Positions 34,840 to 43,369 of a stretch of 64,000 nucleotides of DNA are shown one piece after another (position 1 is the stretch's first letter; each line of letters opens with the position of its first letter). Origin of the DNA: PLanc-01 sp035342095. GTDB taxonomy: Bacteria > Planctomycetota > Phycisphaerae > Sedimentisphaerales > Anaerobacaceae. Location of the stretch: assembly GCA_035342095.1 (NCBI GenBank), contig DAOQWL010000008.1, positions 35,055-99,054 on the forward strand, read 5' to 3'. A model generated the notes under the pieces. That model saw nothing but the letters and a program-made list of their open reading frames with translations. It was not told where the DNA came from and did not search any database. The translations under genes and the position numbers were made by a program.

Positions 34840-35529
34840 ATGTTGGCAAGCCAGATTCTGGTGATGTCGATTCTCTCGGCGACGGCCGTCGCCTCCTCGG
34901 GGCAAGTGGCTGTGGACCCGGACCCGAACCGCTTCGCCGGGGAAATCAAGGCTTTTTCCGAGTGGGACAGCAAGAACGCGGCTCCTGCGGACCCCGTGCT
35001 GTTCGTCGGGAGTTCCAGTATTCGGATGTGGCGGACGCGAGAGTCCTTTCCCGATCTCCCCGTCGTCAACCGGGGATTCGGGGGCTGCCACGTCTGCGAC
35101 GTCATCCACTACCTGGACCGGGTGGTCTTGCCGTACGATCCGCAAGTGCTTGTCTTCTACGCCGGGGACAACGATATTGCCGGCGGCAAGTCGGCCCAGC
35201 GCGTCGCAGATGACTACCGCAGGTTCGTCCGACTCGTTCACGCGAAACTGCCTGCCACGCGGATCGTCTACATCACGATCAAGCCCAGCGGGCAACGATG
35301 GTCGCTCTGGCCCGAGATGAAGAAGGCCAATGATCTGATTCGCGAGTTCTGCCAAGGGGACGAACGTCTCCACTTCGCCGACCTCGCGACGGTCCTGTTG
35401 GCTGCGGATGGCCCGCCCAAGCCCGAGTACTACCTCTCCGACCGGTTGCACCTCAATTCGGAGGGGTATGCCGCCTGGACTCGGGTCTTGCGTCCTTTCC
35501 TGTCCAAGGCGGTGACCTCCCGCCCCTAG
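34840..35529 (+). CDS. Secreted SGNH/GDSL hydrolase
   Basis: 229 residues with a short signal peptide (LASQILVMSILSATAVASS). SGNH blocks are complete: VLFVGSSSIRMW (nucleophile Ser), NRGFGG (oxyanion Gly), YAGDNDIAGG (Asn) and SDRLHLNSEGY with the DxxH Asp and His. Such enzymes remove acyl groups, often acetyl esters from polysaccharides. It probably acts in the periplasm or outside. The next genes are a pseudopilin and a glycosidase-like protein, but a promoter intervenes. Natural substrate unknown. Confidence 0.88.
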   Translation: MLASQILVMSILSATAVASSGQVAVDPDPNRFAGEIKAFSEWDSKNAAPADPVLFVGSSSIRMWRTRESFPDLPVVNRGFGGCHVCDVIHYLDRVVLPYDPQVLVFYAGDNDIAGGKSAQRVADDYRRFVRLVHAKLPATRIVYITIKPSGQRWSLWPEMKKANDLIREFCQGDERLHFADLATVLLAADGPPKPEYYLSDRLHLNSEGYAAWTRVLRPFLSKAVTSRP

Positions 35530-35569
35530 GGGGCAGGCGACATATTCGCCGCGGATTTCCCCCGAGGGC

Positions 35570-35598
35570 TTGTCTCGCGTCGCTCGATCTTGTACAAT
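35570..35598 (+). promoter_or_regulatory. Putative promoter of pseudopilin-glycosidase pair
   Basis: TTGTCT, 17-base spacer, TACAAT. It would give a leader of about 70 bases before ATG 35677. Confidence 0.5.
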
Positions 35599-35676
35599 GG
35601 ACTTGTTGGTGGACTGTCCGGTCTGGCATCTTCACCCCGTGGATCGATGCGCACTCATGAAGAACGGGAAGATATC

Positions 35677-36444
35677 ATGACACACCGTACCAGAGCATTC
35701 ACGTTGATCGAGTTGCTTGTTGTCATCGCGGTGATCGCCATTCTGATGGCGGTCTTGATTCCTGCCTTGGGCAAGGCCAAAGAGAGCGCCCGCGACGTGA
35801 AATGCCGGTCCAACCTGCGGAACATCGGCATGGGGATTACCCTGTTCCTGCAGGACAACGATTTCAAGCCCATCAATAACGACACGACGAACGGGTTCTA
35901 CTGGTACAACACGAACGGGACGCTCCGGACCACCAGCGACGGCGACGCCTATTGGGGCGTTGCCTACGCGGCGTACATCAAGGACCCGCACGTGTTCGGC
36001 TGCCCCAGCTTCCGCAGCGTGGCCGAAGCGGAAGGGCTGATCTACAACGTGCCCCCGAGATTGATCTACGACGCCGCCTATGGGATCAGCCGGTATTTCT
36101 GGTACAACCCGAAGACCAGCAAGGACCGGGGAACTGTCAACACGATTCGCAACCAGTCCGAGTTCATCATCGCCCACGACCACGCGGAGCCCAAGCTCGA
36201 GCAGGGCGCCATCGATATGTTCCACAACAACGGCGTCGGGACCATGAACCTCACCGGGTATCGGGAGGGCGGCAGTCGGTCCAAGTTCTATCGCGGCATC
36301 TTCCGCCACCACATGCGATCCAACGACGCCTATGAGACTGGGGGACGGGCCAACATCCTGTGGCTCGACGCTCACGTCACGCCGCTCAACGAGACCACCG
36401 GCGATGACGTCCCCGCTTGGTGGTACACCGGCAATCGCCCATAG
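35677..36444 (+). CDS. Pseudopilin with prepilin cleavage motif
   Basis: 255 residues from ATG 35677, the start nearest the cleavage motif; ATG at 35647 is an in-frame alternative. A short leader (THRTRA) precedes FTLIELLVVIAVIAILMAV, which is cut by prepilin peptidase. The C-terminal part contains FRHHMRSNDAY and a region RANILWLDAHVTPLN, comparable to the H-X9-DG box with DA in place of DG. Eight bases separate it from the glycosidase gene, so the two are likely co-transcribed. Many planctomycetes carry numerous such pseudopilins next to carbohydrate-active genes. Confidence 0.8.
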   Translation: MTHRTRAFTLIELLVVIAVIAILMAVLIPALGKAKESARDVKCRSNLRNIGMGITLFLQDNDFKPINNDTTNGFYWYNTNGTLRTTSDGDAYWGVAYAAYIKDPHVFGCPSFRSVAEAEGLIYNVPPRLIYDAAYGISRYFWYNPKTSKDRGTVNTIRNQSEFIIAHDHAEPKLEQGAIDMFHNNGVGTMNLTGYREGGSRSKFYRGIFRHHMRSNDAYETGGRANILWLDAHVTPLNETTGDDVPAWWYTGNRP

Positions 36445-36452
36445 GATGCCTG

Positions 36453-38168
36453 ATGCGGGCGCAGATCACATTGCCGTTGGCCGTTCTGTCGCTTGTCTCC
36501 ATCGCGTGGGCTGCAGAGCCGGCGCCCGAGTTTCGCGGCGTCTGGATGCACGCGACCCAGGCCAAGACGCCCGCCCAGGCCGACGAGATGATCGCCAAGA
36601 TCGAGCGGGCCCGCTTCAACACGGTCTTTCTCCTGGTCTGGTACTGGGGAGGCCAGGCCTTCTTCCAGAGCACCGCTTGCCCGATGGGCGATGGGGTTCA
36701 GGCCGGCTACGACCCCCTGGGATACATGATCGAGCAGTGCCACCAGCGGGGCATCCAAGTCCATGCCTGGTTCGTCAACGGCTCTTATGGTTCCCCGGAA
36801 GTCCGCTACGTGCTCGACAAACACCCCGACTGGGCGGTCCAGGCCGGCGGGGCGGGACCCCTCTGGTACGACTTCGCCAAACCCCAGGTCCGCCGGTTCC
36901 AGAGCGACTTGATGATCGAGTGCCTCCGCAAATACGATGTGGACGGTCTCCACTTCGACTACCTCCGGTACGGACCCGACCAGTGCTATTGTGCGTACTG
37001 CCAGGACACGTTCGCCCGCCGGTATGGGTATGAGCCGCTGACGAAGGACCGCCTGACGACTTTTCCGGCGGCTACCCAGATCACGGGCAACCCGCTGGCG
37101 AAACCGACGACCGCCGCGGTCCTGGCCGAGTTCTCGGATGGCACGCCCGCCATCGCGATGAACAAGCTGGGGGATGGCGTTTCGCTCCTGCTGAACTGGC
37201 ACGCGGAGAAGGAGATGCCGCCTGCGGTGGGCGAGAGCGTCAAGCTCGCGCTGGGCGTCTGGACCACGGACGGCGCGCAGGTTCACATCACCACGACCGC
37301 CGCGACGCGGAGCCAGTACGGGACCGATTCGTTCGAAGCCGCTCGTGCCACCCTGGCCCGCCTGGGCTATCGTCCGAAGCCCATCCAGGCCGAGCAGATC
37401 GGCGGCCTGCCTGCGACGAGTGTCCTGGTCCTGCCGGCGGTGTACCTGATTCCGGAAGACATGGCCCGAGATCTGGAGCGATTCGTCGGCAAGGGCGGCA
37501 AGCTCCTGATTCTCGACGGGCCGACCCGGTCCATGACGCTGCCTTCGATGCAGCGAGTCACCGGTTTCGCGACGACCGGGCCATTCCTGAAGAGACTGGA
37601 GATCATCCGCTCCACCGGGCGCAGCCCGCTCGTGCCGAAGGGCAAGCATCGCCTGGACCAGGCCCACTGGAAACGACGGACGGCCAAATGGGTCGAGTTC
37701 CGCACGCAGGGGATTACCGAGCTGGTCCGCGACGTCTACCGAAGGGCCAAGGAGGCCAAGCCGGAGGTCCAGGTTTCCGCCGCGGTGTTCAGTTCGCTGG
37801 AATCGGCGGATTCGGTCTGCCAGGACTGGCCTCGCTGGCTCCGCGACAAGACGATCGATTTCGTGGTTCCGATGGCCTACACCGAGGACACCGCGGAACT
37901 GGGCCGTCAGATCAGCGGGTGGAAAACGGTCGATCCGCAGTTGCGGCGGATCATCCCCGGCCTGGCCCTCTACCAGGAGTCGGCAGGCCAGGCGACCCCG
38001 CGAAACATCAACCTCATCCGCAGCCAGCGTCAGCTCTGCCGTCGCCAGGGGGCGCACGGCGAGACGTTCTTCTCCCTCCAGTACCTCACCGACCCGATGA
38101 TCTGGGTCTGCCGGTCCGAGTTCTACCCGACCGAAGTCCCCGCCTACGCGTCGCCGGCTCGCAAGTGA
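36453..38168 (+). CDS. Secreted glycosyl hydrolase-like (GHL10/DUF187-type) protein
   Basis: 571 residues with a signal peptide (RAQITLPLAVLSLVSIAWA). A TIM-barrel of the GHL10 type is suggested by EFRGVWMHAT at its start, VHAWFVNGSYG, and DVDGLHFDYLRYG, which holds the likely acidic residue. The barrel appears interrupted at about 205-400 by a beta-galactosidase-trimerisation-like domain (PATSVLVLPAVYLIPEDM). It resumes at LVRDVYRRAKEAKPEVQVS and DFVVPMAYTED. Substrate unknown. It is in the same unit as the upstream pseudopilin. Confidence 0.8.
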   Translation: MRAQITLPLAVLSLVSIAWAAEPAPEFRGVWMHATQAKTPAQADEMIAKIERARFNTVFLLVWYWGGQAFFQSTACPMGDGVQAGYDPLGYMIEQCHQRGIQVHAWFVNGSYGSPEVRYVLDKHPDWAVQAGGAGPLWYDFAKPQVRRFQSDLMIECLRKYDVDGLHFDYLRYGPDQCYCAYCQDTFARRYGYEPLTKDRLTTFPAATQITGNPLAKPTTAAVLAEFSDGTPAIAMNKLGDGVSLLLNWHAEKEMPPAVGESVKLALGVWTTDGAQVHITTTAATRSQYGTDSFEAARATLARLGYRPKPIQAEQIGGLPATSVLVLPAVYLIPEDMARDLERFVGKGGKLLILDGPTRSMTLPSMQRVTGFATTGPFLKRLEIIRSTGRSPLVPKGKHRLDQAHWKRRTAKWVEFRTQGITELVRDVYRRAKEAKPEVQVSAAVFSSLESADSVCQDWPRWLRDKTIDFVVPMAYTEDTAELGRQISGWKTVDPQLRRIIPGLALYQESAGQATPRNINLIRSQRQLCRRQGAHGETFFSLQYLTDPMIWVCRSEFYPTEVPAYASPARK

Positions 38169-38175
38169 GAACGGT

Positions 38176-38243
38176 TTGTAGTGTGCCCGTGAGGGCATAT
38201 CTTCTTCTTGCGAGAAGAATAACGCCTTACGACGTCACTACAA
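38176..38243. repeat. Inverted-repeat-bounded multi-hairpin module A
   Basis: Outer perfect inverted repeat TTGTAGTG (38176-38183) / CACTACAA (38236-38243). Inside are two hairpins: TGCCC/GGGCA (38184-38197) and TTCTTCT/AGAAGAA (38202-38219). The fold would be a branched structure closed by the outer stem. Confidence 0.7.
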
Positions 38244-38261
38244 GCGGGCCGCCGGCAGTAG

Positions 38262-38280
38262 CACGGGCATCCTGCCCGTG
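38262..38280. repeat. Single palindrome, partial copy of module B
   Basis: CACGGGCA-TCC-TGCCCGTG hairpin preceded by CAGTAG, the same sequence as the left half of module B at 38382-38405. The right half of the module is absent here. Confidence 0.7.
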
Positions 38281-38381
38281 ATCCCGGATTCACAGGCGGG
38301 AATCTCGTTCCTTTCCGGTCCCGAATGTGGTAGACTGTCTGCATCGGGATACAACGGAGTACACAGGGTTCGTAGTGGCAT

Positions 38382-38439
38382 AGTAGCACGGGCATCCTGC
38401 CCGTGATTCGGAATCCATGGGCGAGACGCCCATGCTACT
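38382..38439. repeat. Inverted-repeat-bounded multi-hairpin module B
   Basis: Outer repeat AGTAGCA (38382-38388) / TGCTACT (38433-38439). Inside are hairpins CACGGGCA/TGCCCGTG (38387-38405) and CATGGGCG/CGCCCATG (38416-38434). It lies about 60 bases before the GLUG gene start. The rest of 38169-38500 shows no gene. Confidence 0.75.
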
Positions 38440-38500
38440 GAAATGACCTGCGACCCCCGCCTTCGCGAGGGTACGCGTCACTGCGAACAGGAGGTAGAGC

Positions 38501-41155
38501 ATGAAGATCGTACATACAGTCGCCCAGATGGCTGCGATTGGCGTCTTCTTGGTCATCGTGTCCACCGCCACGGCCAAATACAGCGGCGGCACAGGAGAGC
38601 CCAACGACCCCTACCAGATCGCGACCGCAGCCGATCTGATCGCCCTCGGCGAGATGCCCGACGACTACGGCAAGCACTTCATCCTGACCGCCGATATCGA
38701 CCTGGACCCCAACCTCCCCGGCGGCAAAGTCTTTGACAAGGCTGTAATTGCGCCGTGTAGAGGTGCAGGGTGGGGGGATTTCGTGGGGGTGCCTTTTGCC
38801 GGTATCCTCGACGGCAATGGTTATTCTATCTCGCATCTGACGATCAGGGGTGGAAGCTACCTCGGCCTGTTTGGCCAACTGGGTTCGTCGGGTATCGTCG
38901 CTGGCGAAGTGAGGAACCTCGGATTGGTTGATCTCAACATTGGCGGTTCAGGTGATAACATCGGCGGCCTCGTCGGCTACAATTGGGGTAACATCGCCGC
39001 GAGTCACAGCATCGGCAAGGTTGACGGCACCGGCGAATGGTCGCGCTGCACCGGCGGCCTCGTGGGCTGCAATGAGGGCAACATCACCGACTGCTACGCC
39101 ACAAGCACGGTCAGCGGCGCTGGGAATGTCGGCGGCCTCGTGGGCTACAATGGGGACAACATCACCGACTGCTACACCACGAGCACGGTCAGCGGCGATG
39201 GGAGTGTCGGTGGGCTTGTGGGCCAGAACATGCGCGGCAGCATCGTTAGGAGCTTCAGCGATGGCGCAGTCAGCGGGCAGGGGGGTGTCGGCGGGTTGGT
39301 TGGATTAAATTACAGCCGGGCAGCCGGGGGCCCGTTTATGCCCCCGACCGTGGTAGCAGAATGCTACAGTGCCAGCGCAGTTTATGGCAATGACGCCGTA
39401 GGCGGACTGGTCGGATGGAATGAGGGGAGCGAAGCAGTCCGCTGCTACAGCACTGGCTTGGTCAGTGGTACTGACTCCGTCGGCGGGCTGGGCGGGGTCA
39501 ACTGGGAGGGCATCATAACCGAGTGTTATAGCACCGGCGCGGTCACTGGTGAAGGTTCTGTCGGCGGCCTCGTTGGATCGAGTACTGACCCCTATGGCAA
39601 CGAAGGAGTTACGAGCCGCAGTTTCTGGGACGTTGAAACCTCAGGCCAAGCCACGAGCGACGGCGGCACAGGCAAGACCAGTGCCGAGATGCAGGACCCG
39701 AATGGGTTCCTGGCTGCGGGTTGGGATTTTCTCGGTCAACCAGACGGCCCACATGATATATGGACTATACCCGAGGCTGGTGGATATCCGATTCTCTGGT
39801 GGCAGCTACCATCCGAGTTTGGGCTCCCGACCTTCTCCGGTGGAGTAGGCGAACCTCAGGACCCCTACCTGATCTCAACCGCCGAAGACCTGAACAGGAT
39901 TGGCCAGAATCCGAGGCTTATGCAACGCTGCTTCAAGCTGATCAACAACATCAACCTAACGGGTCTTCACTTCTATCCAATTGGTGGCCCAGACCGTCCA
40001 TACGCAGGTGTGTTCAACGGAAATAGTCACGCGGTCTCCAATTTGACAATCAACGGCGAGAACTACCTCGGCCTGTTTGGCCTATTGGCCTCTGGCGCGG
40101 CGATTAGGGATTTGGGAGTGTTGGACGTGAACATTGCCGGTTCAAGTTTCATCGGTGGCTTGGCCGGCGGCAACGGCAGTTATCTCCTACTAACCTTAGG
40201 TAGTTCTGTCACGAATTGTTACTCCACCGGCTCGGTTAGTGGAACCGGCATCTGTGTCGGCGGCCTCGTGGGGTTCAATGGATGGCTCGGCACTATCACC
40301 ACGAGTTCCACCACGGCCTTGGTTGGTGGCGCGGGCGACGGTGTCGGGGGCCTCGCGGGCATTAACGATGGCAGCATCACAATGAGCCATGCCACCGCCT
40401 TGGTCAGGGGGGCGGGTGATGGTGTCGGCGGCCTCGCTGGCTGGAACTGGGGTGGCATTACCGCGAGCTACAGCAACGGCTCGGTCAGCGGGAGCCAGGA
40501 AGTCGGCGGCCTCGTCGGCTACAACGGGGGCAGCGTTGTTCAGAGCTACAGCAGCGGTTCGGTCGATGGGAAGGGCGATGTTGGCGGCCTCGTGGGGCGC
40601 TGCTGGGATGGTGCTGCCGCCGCGTGTTTCTGGGACATCGAGACCTCGGGGCAGGCGACGAGTGCGGGCGGTGTTGGCAAGACGACGGCCGAGATGCAAA
40701 CGGCCGCCACGTTCCTGGAGGCCGGGTGGGACTTTGTGGACGAGACCACCAATGGGACGGAAGACATCTGGTGGATCGACGAGGGGAAGGACTATCCACG
40801 CCTGTGGTGGGAACCCAGGCCAGTCGTGAGATTGCCGGTCATCGAGCTGGATGCGACGACGTTCGACGCCGGGATCGCGGAGGGCGTGGTGCTGGTGGAC
40901 TTCTTCGCGACGTGGTGCTCGCCTTGCAAGACCCAGGCGCCTATCCTGGAAGAGGTCGCGGATCGGCTCGAAGGCAAGGCGCAGGTCGCCAAGCTGGATA
41001 TCGACAAGGCCCGGAGCATCCTCCAGCGATACGGCGTCACCGCGGTCCCGACGCTCATTCTGTTCCAGAATGGGGTCGAGGTCAAACGGTTCGTGGGCGT
41101 GACCAACGCGGACGTGCTCTTGGCGGCCATCCTGGAGGCCGCTGACTCCCAGTAA
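38501..41155 (+). CDS. Secreted GLUG-repeat protein with C-terminal thioredoxin domain
   Basis: 884 residues. Signal peptide at the N-terminus (KIVHTVAQMAAIGVFLVIVS). Two blocks follow, each opening with a FSGGxGEPxDPYxI-like string and continuing with many GLUG units such as VGGLVGYNGDNITDCYT; these build a beta-helical surface structure. Each block ends with a CFWDIETSGQATS-like segment. From about 780 to the end is a complete thioredoxin fold: VVLVDFFATWCSPCK, with the redox pair Cys806/Cys809, and the cis-Pro loop VTAVPTLILF. The fusion of an extracellular repeat domain and an active-looking thioredoxin is unusual. AGGAGG lies about 8 bases before the ATG. Confidence 0.88.
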   Translation: MKIVHTVAQMAAIGVFLVIVSTATAKYSGGTGEPNDPYQIATAADLIALGEMPDDYGKHFILTADIDLDPNLPGGKVFDKAVIAPCRGAGWGDFVGVPFAGILDGNGYSISHLTIRGGSYLGLFGQLGSSGIVAGEVRNLGLVDLNIGGSGDNIGGLVGYNWGNIAASHSIGKVDGTGEWSRCTGGLVGCNEGNITDCYATSTVSGAGNVGGLVGYNGDNITDCYTTSTVSGDGSVGGLVGQNMRGSIVRSFSDGAVSGQGGVGGLVGLNYSRAAGGPFMPPTVVAECYSASAVYGNDAVGGLVGWNEGSEAVRCYSTGLVSGTDSVGGLGGVNWEGIITECYSTGAVTGEGSVGGLVGSSTDPYGNEGVTSRSFWDVETSGQATSDGGTGKTSAEMQDPNGFLAAGWDFLGQPDGPHDIWTIPEAGGYPILWWQLPSEFGLPTFSGGVGEPQDPYLISTAEDLNRIGQNPRLMQRCFKLINNINLTGLHFYPIGGPDRPYAGVFNGNSHAVSNLTINGENYLGLFGLLASGAAIRDLGVLDVNIAGSSFIGGLAGGNGSYLLLTLGSSVTNCYSTGSVSGTGICVGGLVGFNGWLGTITTSSTTALVGGAGDGVGGLAGINDGSITMSHATALVRGAGDGVGGLAGWNWGGITASYSNGSVSGSQEVGGLVGYNGGSVVQSYSSGSVDGKGDVGGLVGRCWDGAAAACFWDIETSGQATSAGGVGKTTAEMQTAATFLEAGWDFVDETTNGTEDIWWIDEGKDYPRLWWEPRPVVRLPVIELDATTFDAGIAEGVVLVDFFATWCSPCKTQAPILEEVADRLEGKAQVAKLDIDKARSILQRYGVTAVPTLILFQNGVEVKRFVGVTNADVLLAAILEAADSQ

Positions 41156-41412
41156 CAGCCGGGCTGTGAGATGGAACCCATCGCAACAAGGGACCCGAAG
41201 CGAGATCGGGTCTGGATGTAAGTGCCTTTCGTTATTGAAGTTACGTCGGTTCCGCTCGCTGCGACGGAGCCGGAATCGTTCTGGGTGCGTGATGGTCCGG
41301 CAGACCCGCGAGCTCTCCTGTGTTCAGGGGGGAGGCACCCTGCGGAGGGGAGGCACGTTTCATCCGGCCAAGTGTCCGATCTCTCCTGGCAGCACTGAAA
41401 CTCCATTTTTTC
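41156..41412 (+). other. Intergenic stretch after the GLUG gene
   Basis: With the promoter and leader below, 41156-41536 has no gene. A small palindrome (CAGCCGGGCTG) follows the stop. Nothing else was recognised. Confidence 0.35.
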
Positions 41413-41441
41413 TTGCTATTTGTCTTGACATCGCGTATAGT
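41413..41441 (+). promoter_or_regulatory. Putative promoter of small lipoprotein gene
   Basis: TTGCTA, 17-base spacer, TATAGT, in a locally A/T-rich stretch. Leader of about 90 bases to ATG 41537. An overlapping TTGACA at 41425 has a poorer -10. Confidence 0.45.
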
Positions 41442-41536
41442 GTAAGGCTAATGTCGTTTCGACGTCGGGTCCACCGTCTTGTGCACGAGGGTGTTCCTCT
41501 ACCCAGATGTTGTGGGATGCCTTTGGAGAACCGGGC

Positions 41537-41803
41537 ATGAAGAAGGCTGTCGTTGCGTTGTTGGTGTTGTCGTTCGTTGCAGGTTGCAGTTCGATGGATC
41601 GCCAAGGACTGATCGCCGCCGGCTGCAGCAATGAGTATGCGGATGGGTACGTCGACGGGTACTCGGCCGGCTGCAGCGCGGTCGGGCATCCGCTGTGTCG
41701 CTTCACCAAGAACGTCGATCGCTACGAGCGGGATCGCCAGTACAACAAAGGCTGGAACGACGGGTTCACCATCGCGCGGACGGACTACGCCGCTGTGTGG
41801 TAA
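41537..41803 (+). CDS. Small lipoprotein
   Basis: 88 residues. Signal MKKAVVALLVLSFVAGC ends in a lipobox VAGC. The mature part has Gly-spaced aromatic repeats (YADGYVDGYSAG, YNKGWNDGF) and four Cys including the lipidated one. GGAG lies about 8 bases before the ATG. No function is known to me. It is probably anchored in a membrane and stands alone. Confidence 0.7.
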   Translation: MKKAVVALLVLSFVAGCSSMDRQGLIAAGCSNEYADGYVDGYSAGCSAVGHPLCRFTKNVDRYERDRQYNKGWNDGFTIARTDYAAVW

Positions 41804-42038
41804 TCGTCGTCGAGCCGACCTCGTCTGTAACCTCCTCCAGGTGGTTGTTCCCCCCATTTGATTGTCAACAGCGAAGGTGTGAAGGCCCGGCCCTTCGTCT
41901 GCGCCTACCGGCGCTGCCCAAAAAAGGGGCGGTGGCAGGCATCAGAGTTCCTGTGCCTTGGCCACCGCCTTCAGCATTCGCGCCGCGGACTGAGTGACGC
42001 CATCGCAGAGAGAGCCTGCGGACGGCGCGTCAAATTCA

Positions 42039-42275
42039 TCAGAGGACTACGACCGGCTCTTCCTGAGGGACCGCCCGGCGCTGCGGGCGGGACGCCACGG
42101 GCGGTGCGGCCTCCTCGGGCGTATCGTCCGGATTGAACGGACACCAGCGGTTCTTGGCCTTGTTGACGATCTCGATCAGCCGGGTGATGACGATTTCCGG
42201 CGTGTCGTCGAACGGATCGACAACGAAGCTCTTCAGTTGGTCGTACACCTCATCGGATACCTTGAAGGTTCTCAT
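42039..42275 (-). CDS. Small hypothetical protein, possible ribbon-helix-helix
   Basis: 78 residues. The first 45 (RTFKVSDEVYDQLKSFVVD ... ITRLIEIVNKAKNRW) look like a beta-strand followed by two helices, as in ribbon-helix-helix or SeqA-N type DNA-binding units. The Pro/Glu-rich tail looks disordered. GGAG lies 6 bases before ATG. No toxin gene is adjacent. The DNA-binding idea is inference from the pattern; it remains a hypothetical protein. Confidence 0.55.
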   Translation of the reverse strand: MRTFKVSDEVYDQLKSFVVDPFDDTPEIVITRLIEIVNKAKNRWCPFNPDDTPEEAAPPVASRPQRRAVPQEEPVVVL

Positions 42276-42529
42276 GGTTTTCTCCGTGCAAGGATCGTTC
42301 CCTATCTGCGTGTCATAATGCTCCTGCCATGGAAAAGTGTACGAACTAATCCGCGAGCCGCCAAAAGCTCGCTCGGAAGGGGTTGATGGCCGCCGCGAAG
42401 GCGGCTATCTGCGGAGGCGGGGTGGGATGGGGGATCGAATCGGTCGCGCAGGGCGGGGAGTACGCGTGGCAGGTCGAGGACGACGTTCGCCTGGTCCGCC
42501 CGCATCCATGATAGGGTCCCGGAGGGAGG

Positions 42530-43135
42530 CTATCCGGCCGGAACCGAGGCCAGGTGGGGCGATGTCTTCGCGTTCAGCACCGACCGGTAGGCCAGCGGGA
42601 CGACGCGTCCAGCCGGGATGCCGAGCGCCCGCTCGATGTCTCTGCGATCGGCCGCGGCTGTAGCCAGCACCGGCTCGAATCCCAACCGCTTCCACAGGCC
42701 CTCACCCACCCGGTTGCCCTCGACGTAACTGACGACCACGAGATCGATCTTGTTGACCCTGAAGAACTGGAGCAGTTGGGACACGATCCGCTGGGCCAGT
42801 CGTCTCCTGCGATGCTCGGGATCGACCCACACGTCGATCAGCTCGCCCGACCGTGTGGGCAGGCAATCGGGGTGCAGCCAGATCTTGCCGGCGCCCATCC
42901 CCACCGCTCTGGATGAGTCCGCACACCACGCGACGAGCAGCCGGGTATGCTCGTCCTGGATTCGGCTGTGATAGTAGTCCCGCAATCCCGCGATCTGGGT
43001 CCGGTCCGGCCGGACCAGATTGCGTCGAATCGTGTCCATCTGCTCCTGTAAGGCGATCTCCATGCGGATTAGGTCCGGGACATCGACCAAGGTCGCCGGA
43101 CGAATCTCATACCGTGACTTGAAGGTCTGCTCCAT
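42530..43135 (-). CDS. GNAT-family N-acetyltransferase
   Basis: 201 residues. The GNAT core is visible: the N-terminal YEIRPATLVDVPDLIRM, the strand LIDVWVDPEHRRRRLAQRI which carries the acetyl-CoA-binding loop (here RRRRLA, lacking the usual Gly), and NRVGEGLWKRLGFEPV. The C-terminal 40 residues are not part of the fold. GGAGG lies just upstream of ATG. Substrate unknown. Confidence 0.8.
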   Translation of the reverse strand: MEQTFKSRYEIRPATLVDVPDLIRMEIALQEQMDTIRRNLVRPDRTQIAGLRDYYHSRIQDEHTRLLVAWCADSSRAVGMGAGKIWLHPDCLPTRSGELIDVWVDPEHRRRRLAQRIVSQLLQFFRVNKIDLVVVSYVEGNRVGEGLWKRLGFEPVLATAAADRRDIERALGIPAGRVVPLAYRSVLNAKTSPHLASVPAG

Positions 43136-43369
43136 AGTCCTCCCGAGCTCGCGCGTTCACATCCGTTTCGGTACGTGCAGCCTCCTCCGTCGTCATATCT
43201 CTGTTCTCGGCGAGGCCGGCGCGAAGCTGAGGCCGGATTATGCAAAAGTACGCAGGATTTGGAAAAATACGTAGTCTTCACGATACCTCTGCGTGCAGAT
43301 GGACCCCGGTTCTTGGTGCGAAGGCGGTTTGTGTGCCCGGCGGGTCTGCCCAATGGCCCTGTCCCCGGT

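Noticed and set aside
38940..40620. Possible CRISPR array because of regular repeats
   Set aside because: The repeats are in-frame GLUG codons of unequal spacing inside one gene, not identical repeats with unique spacers.
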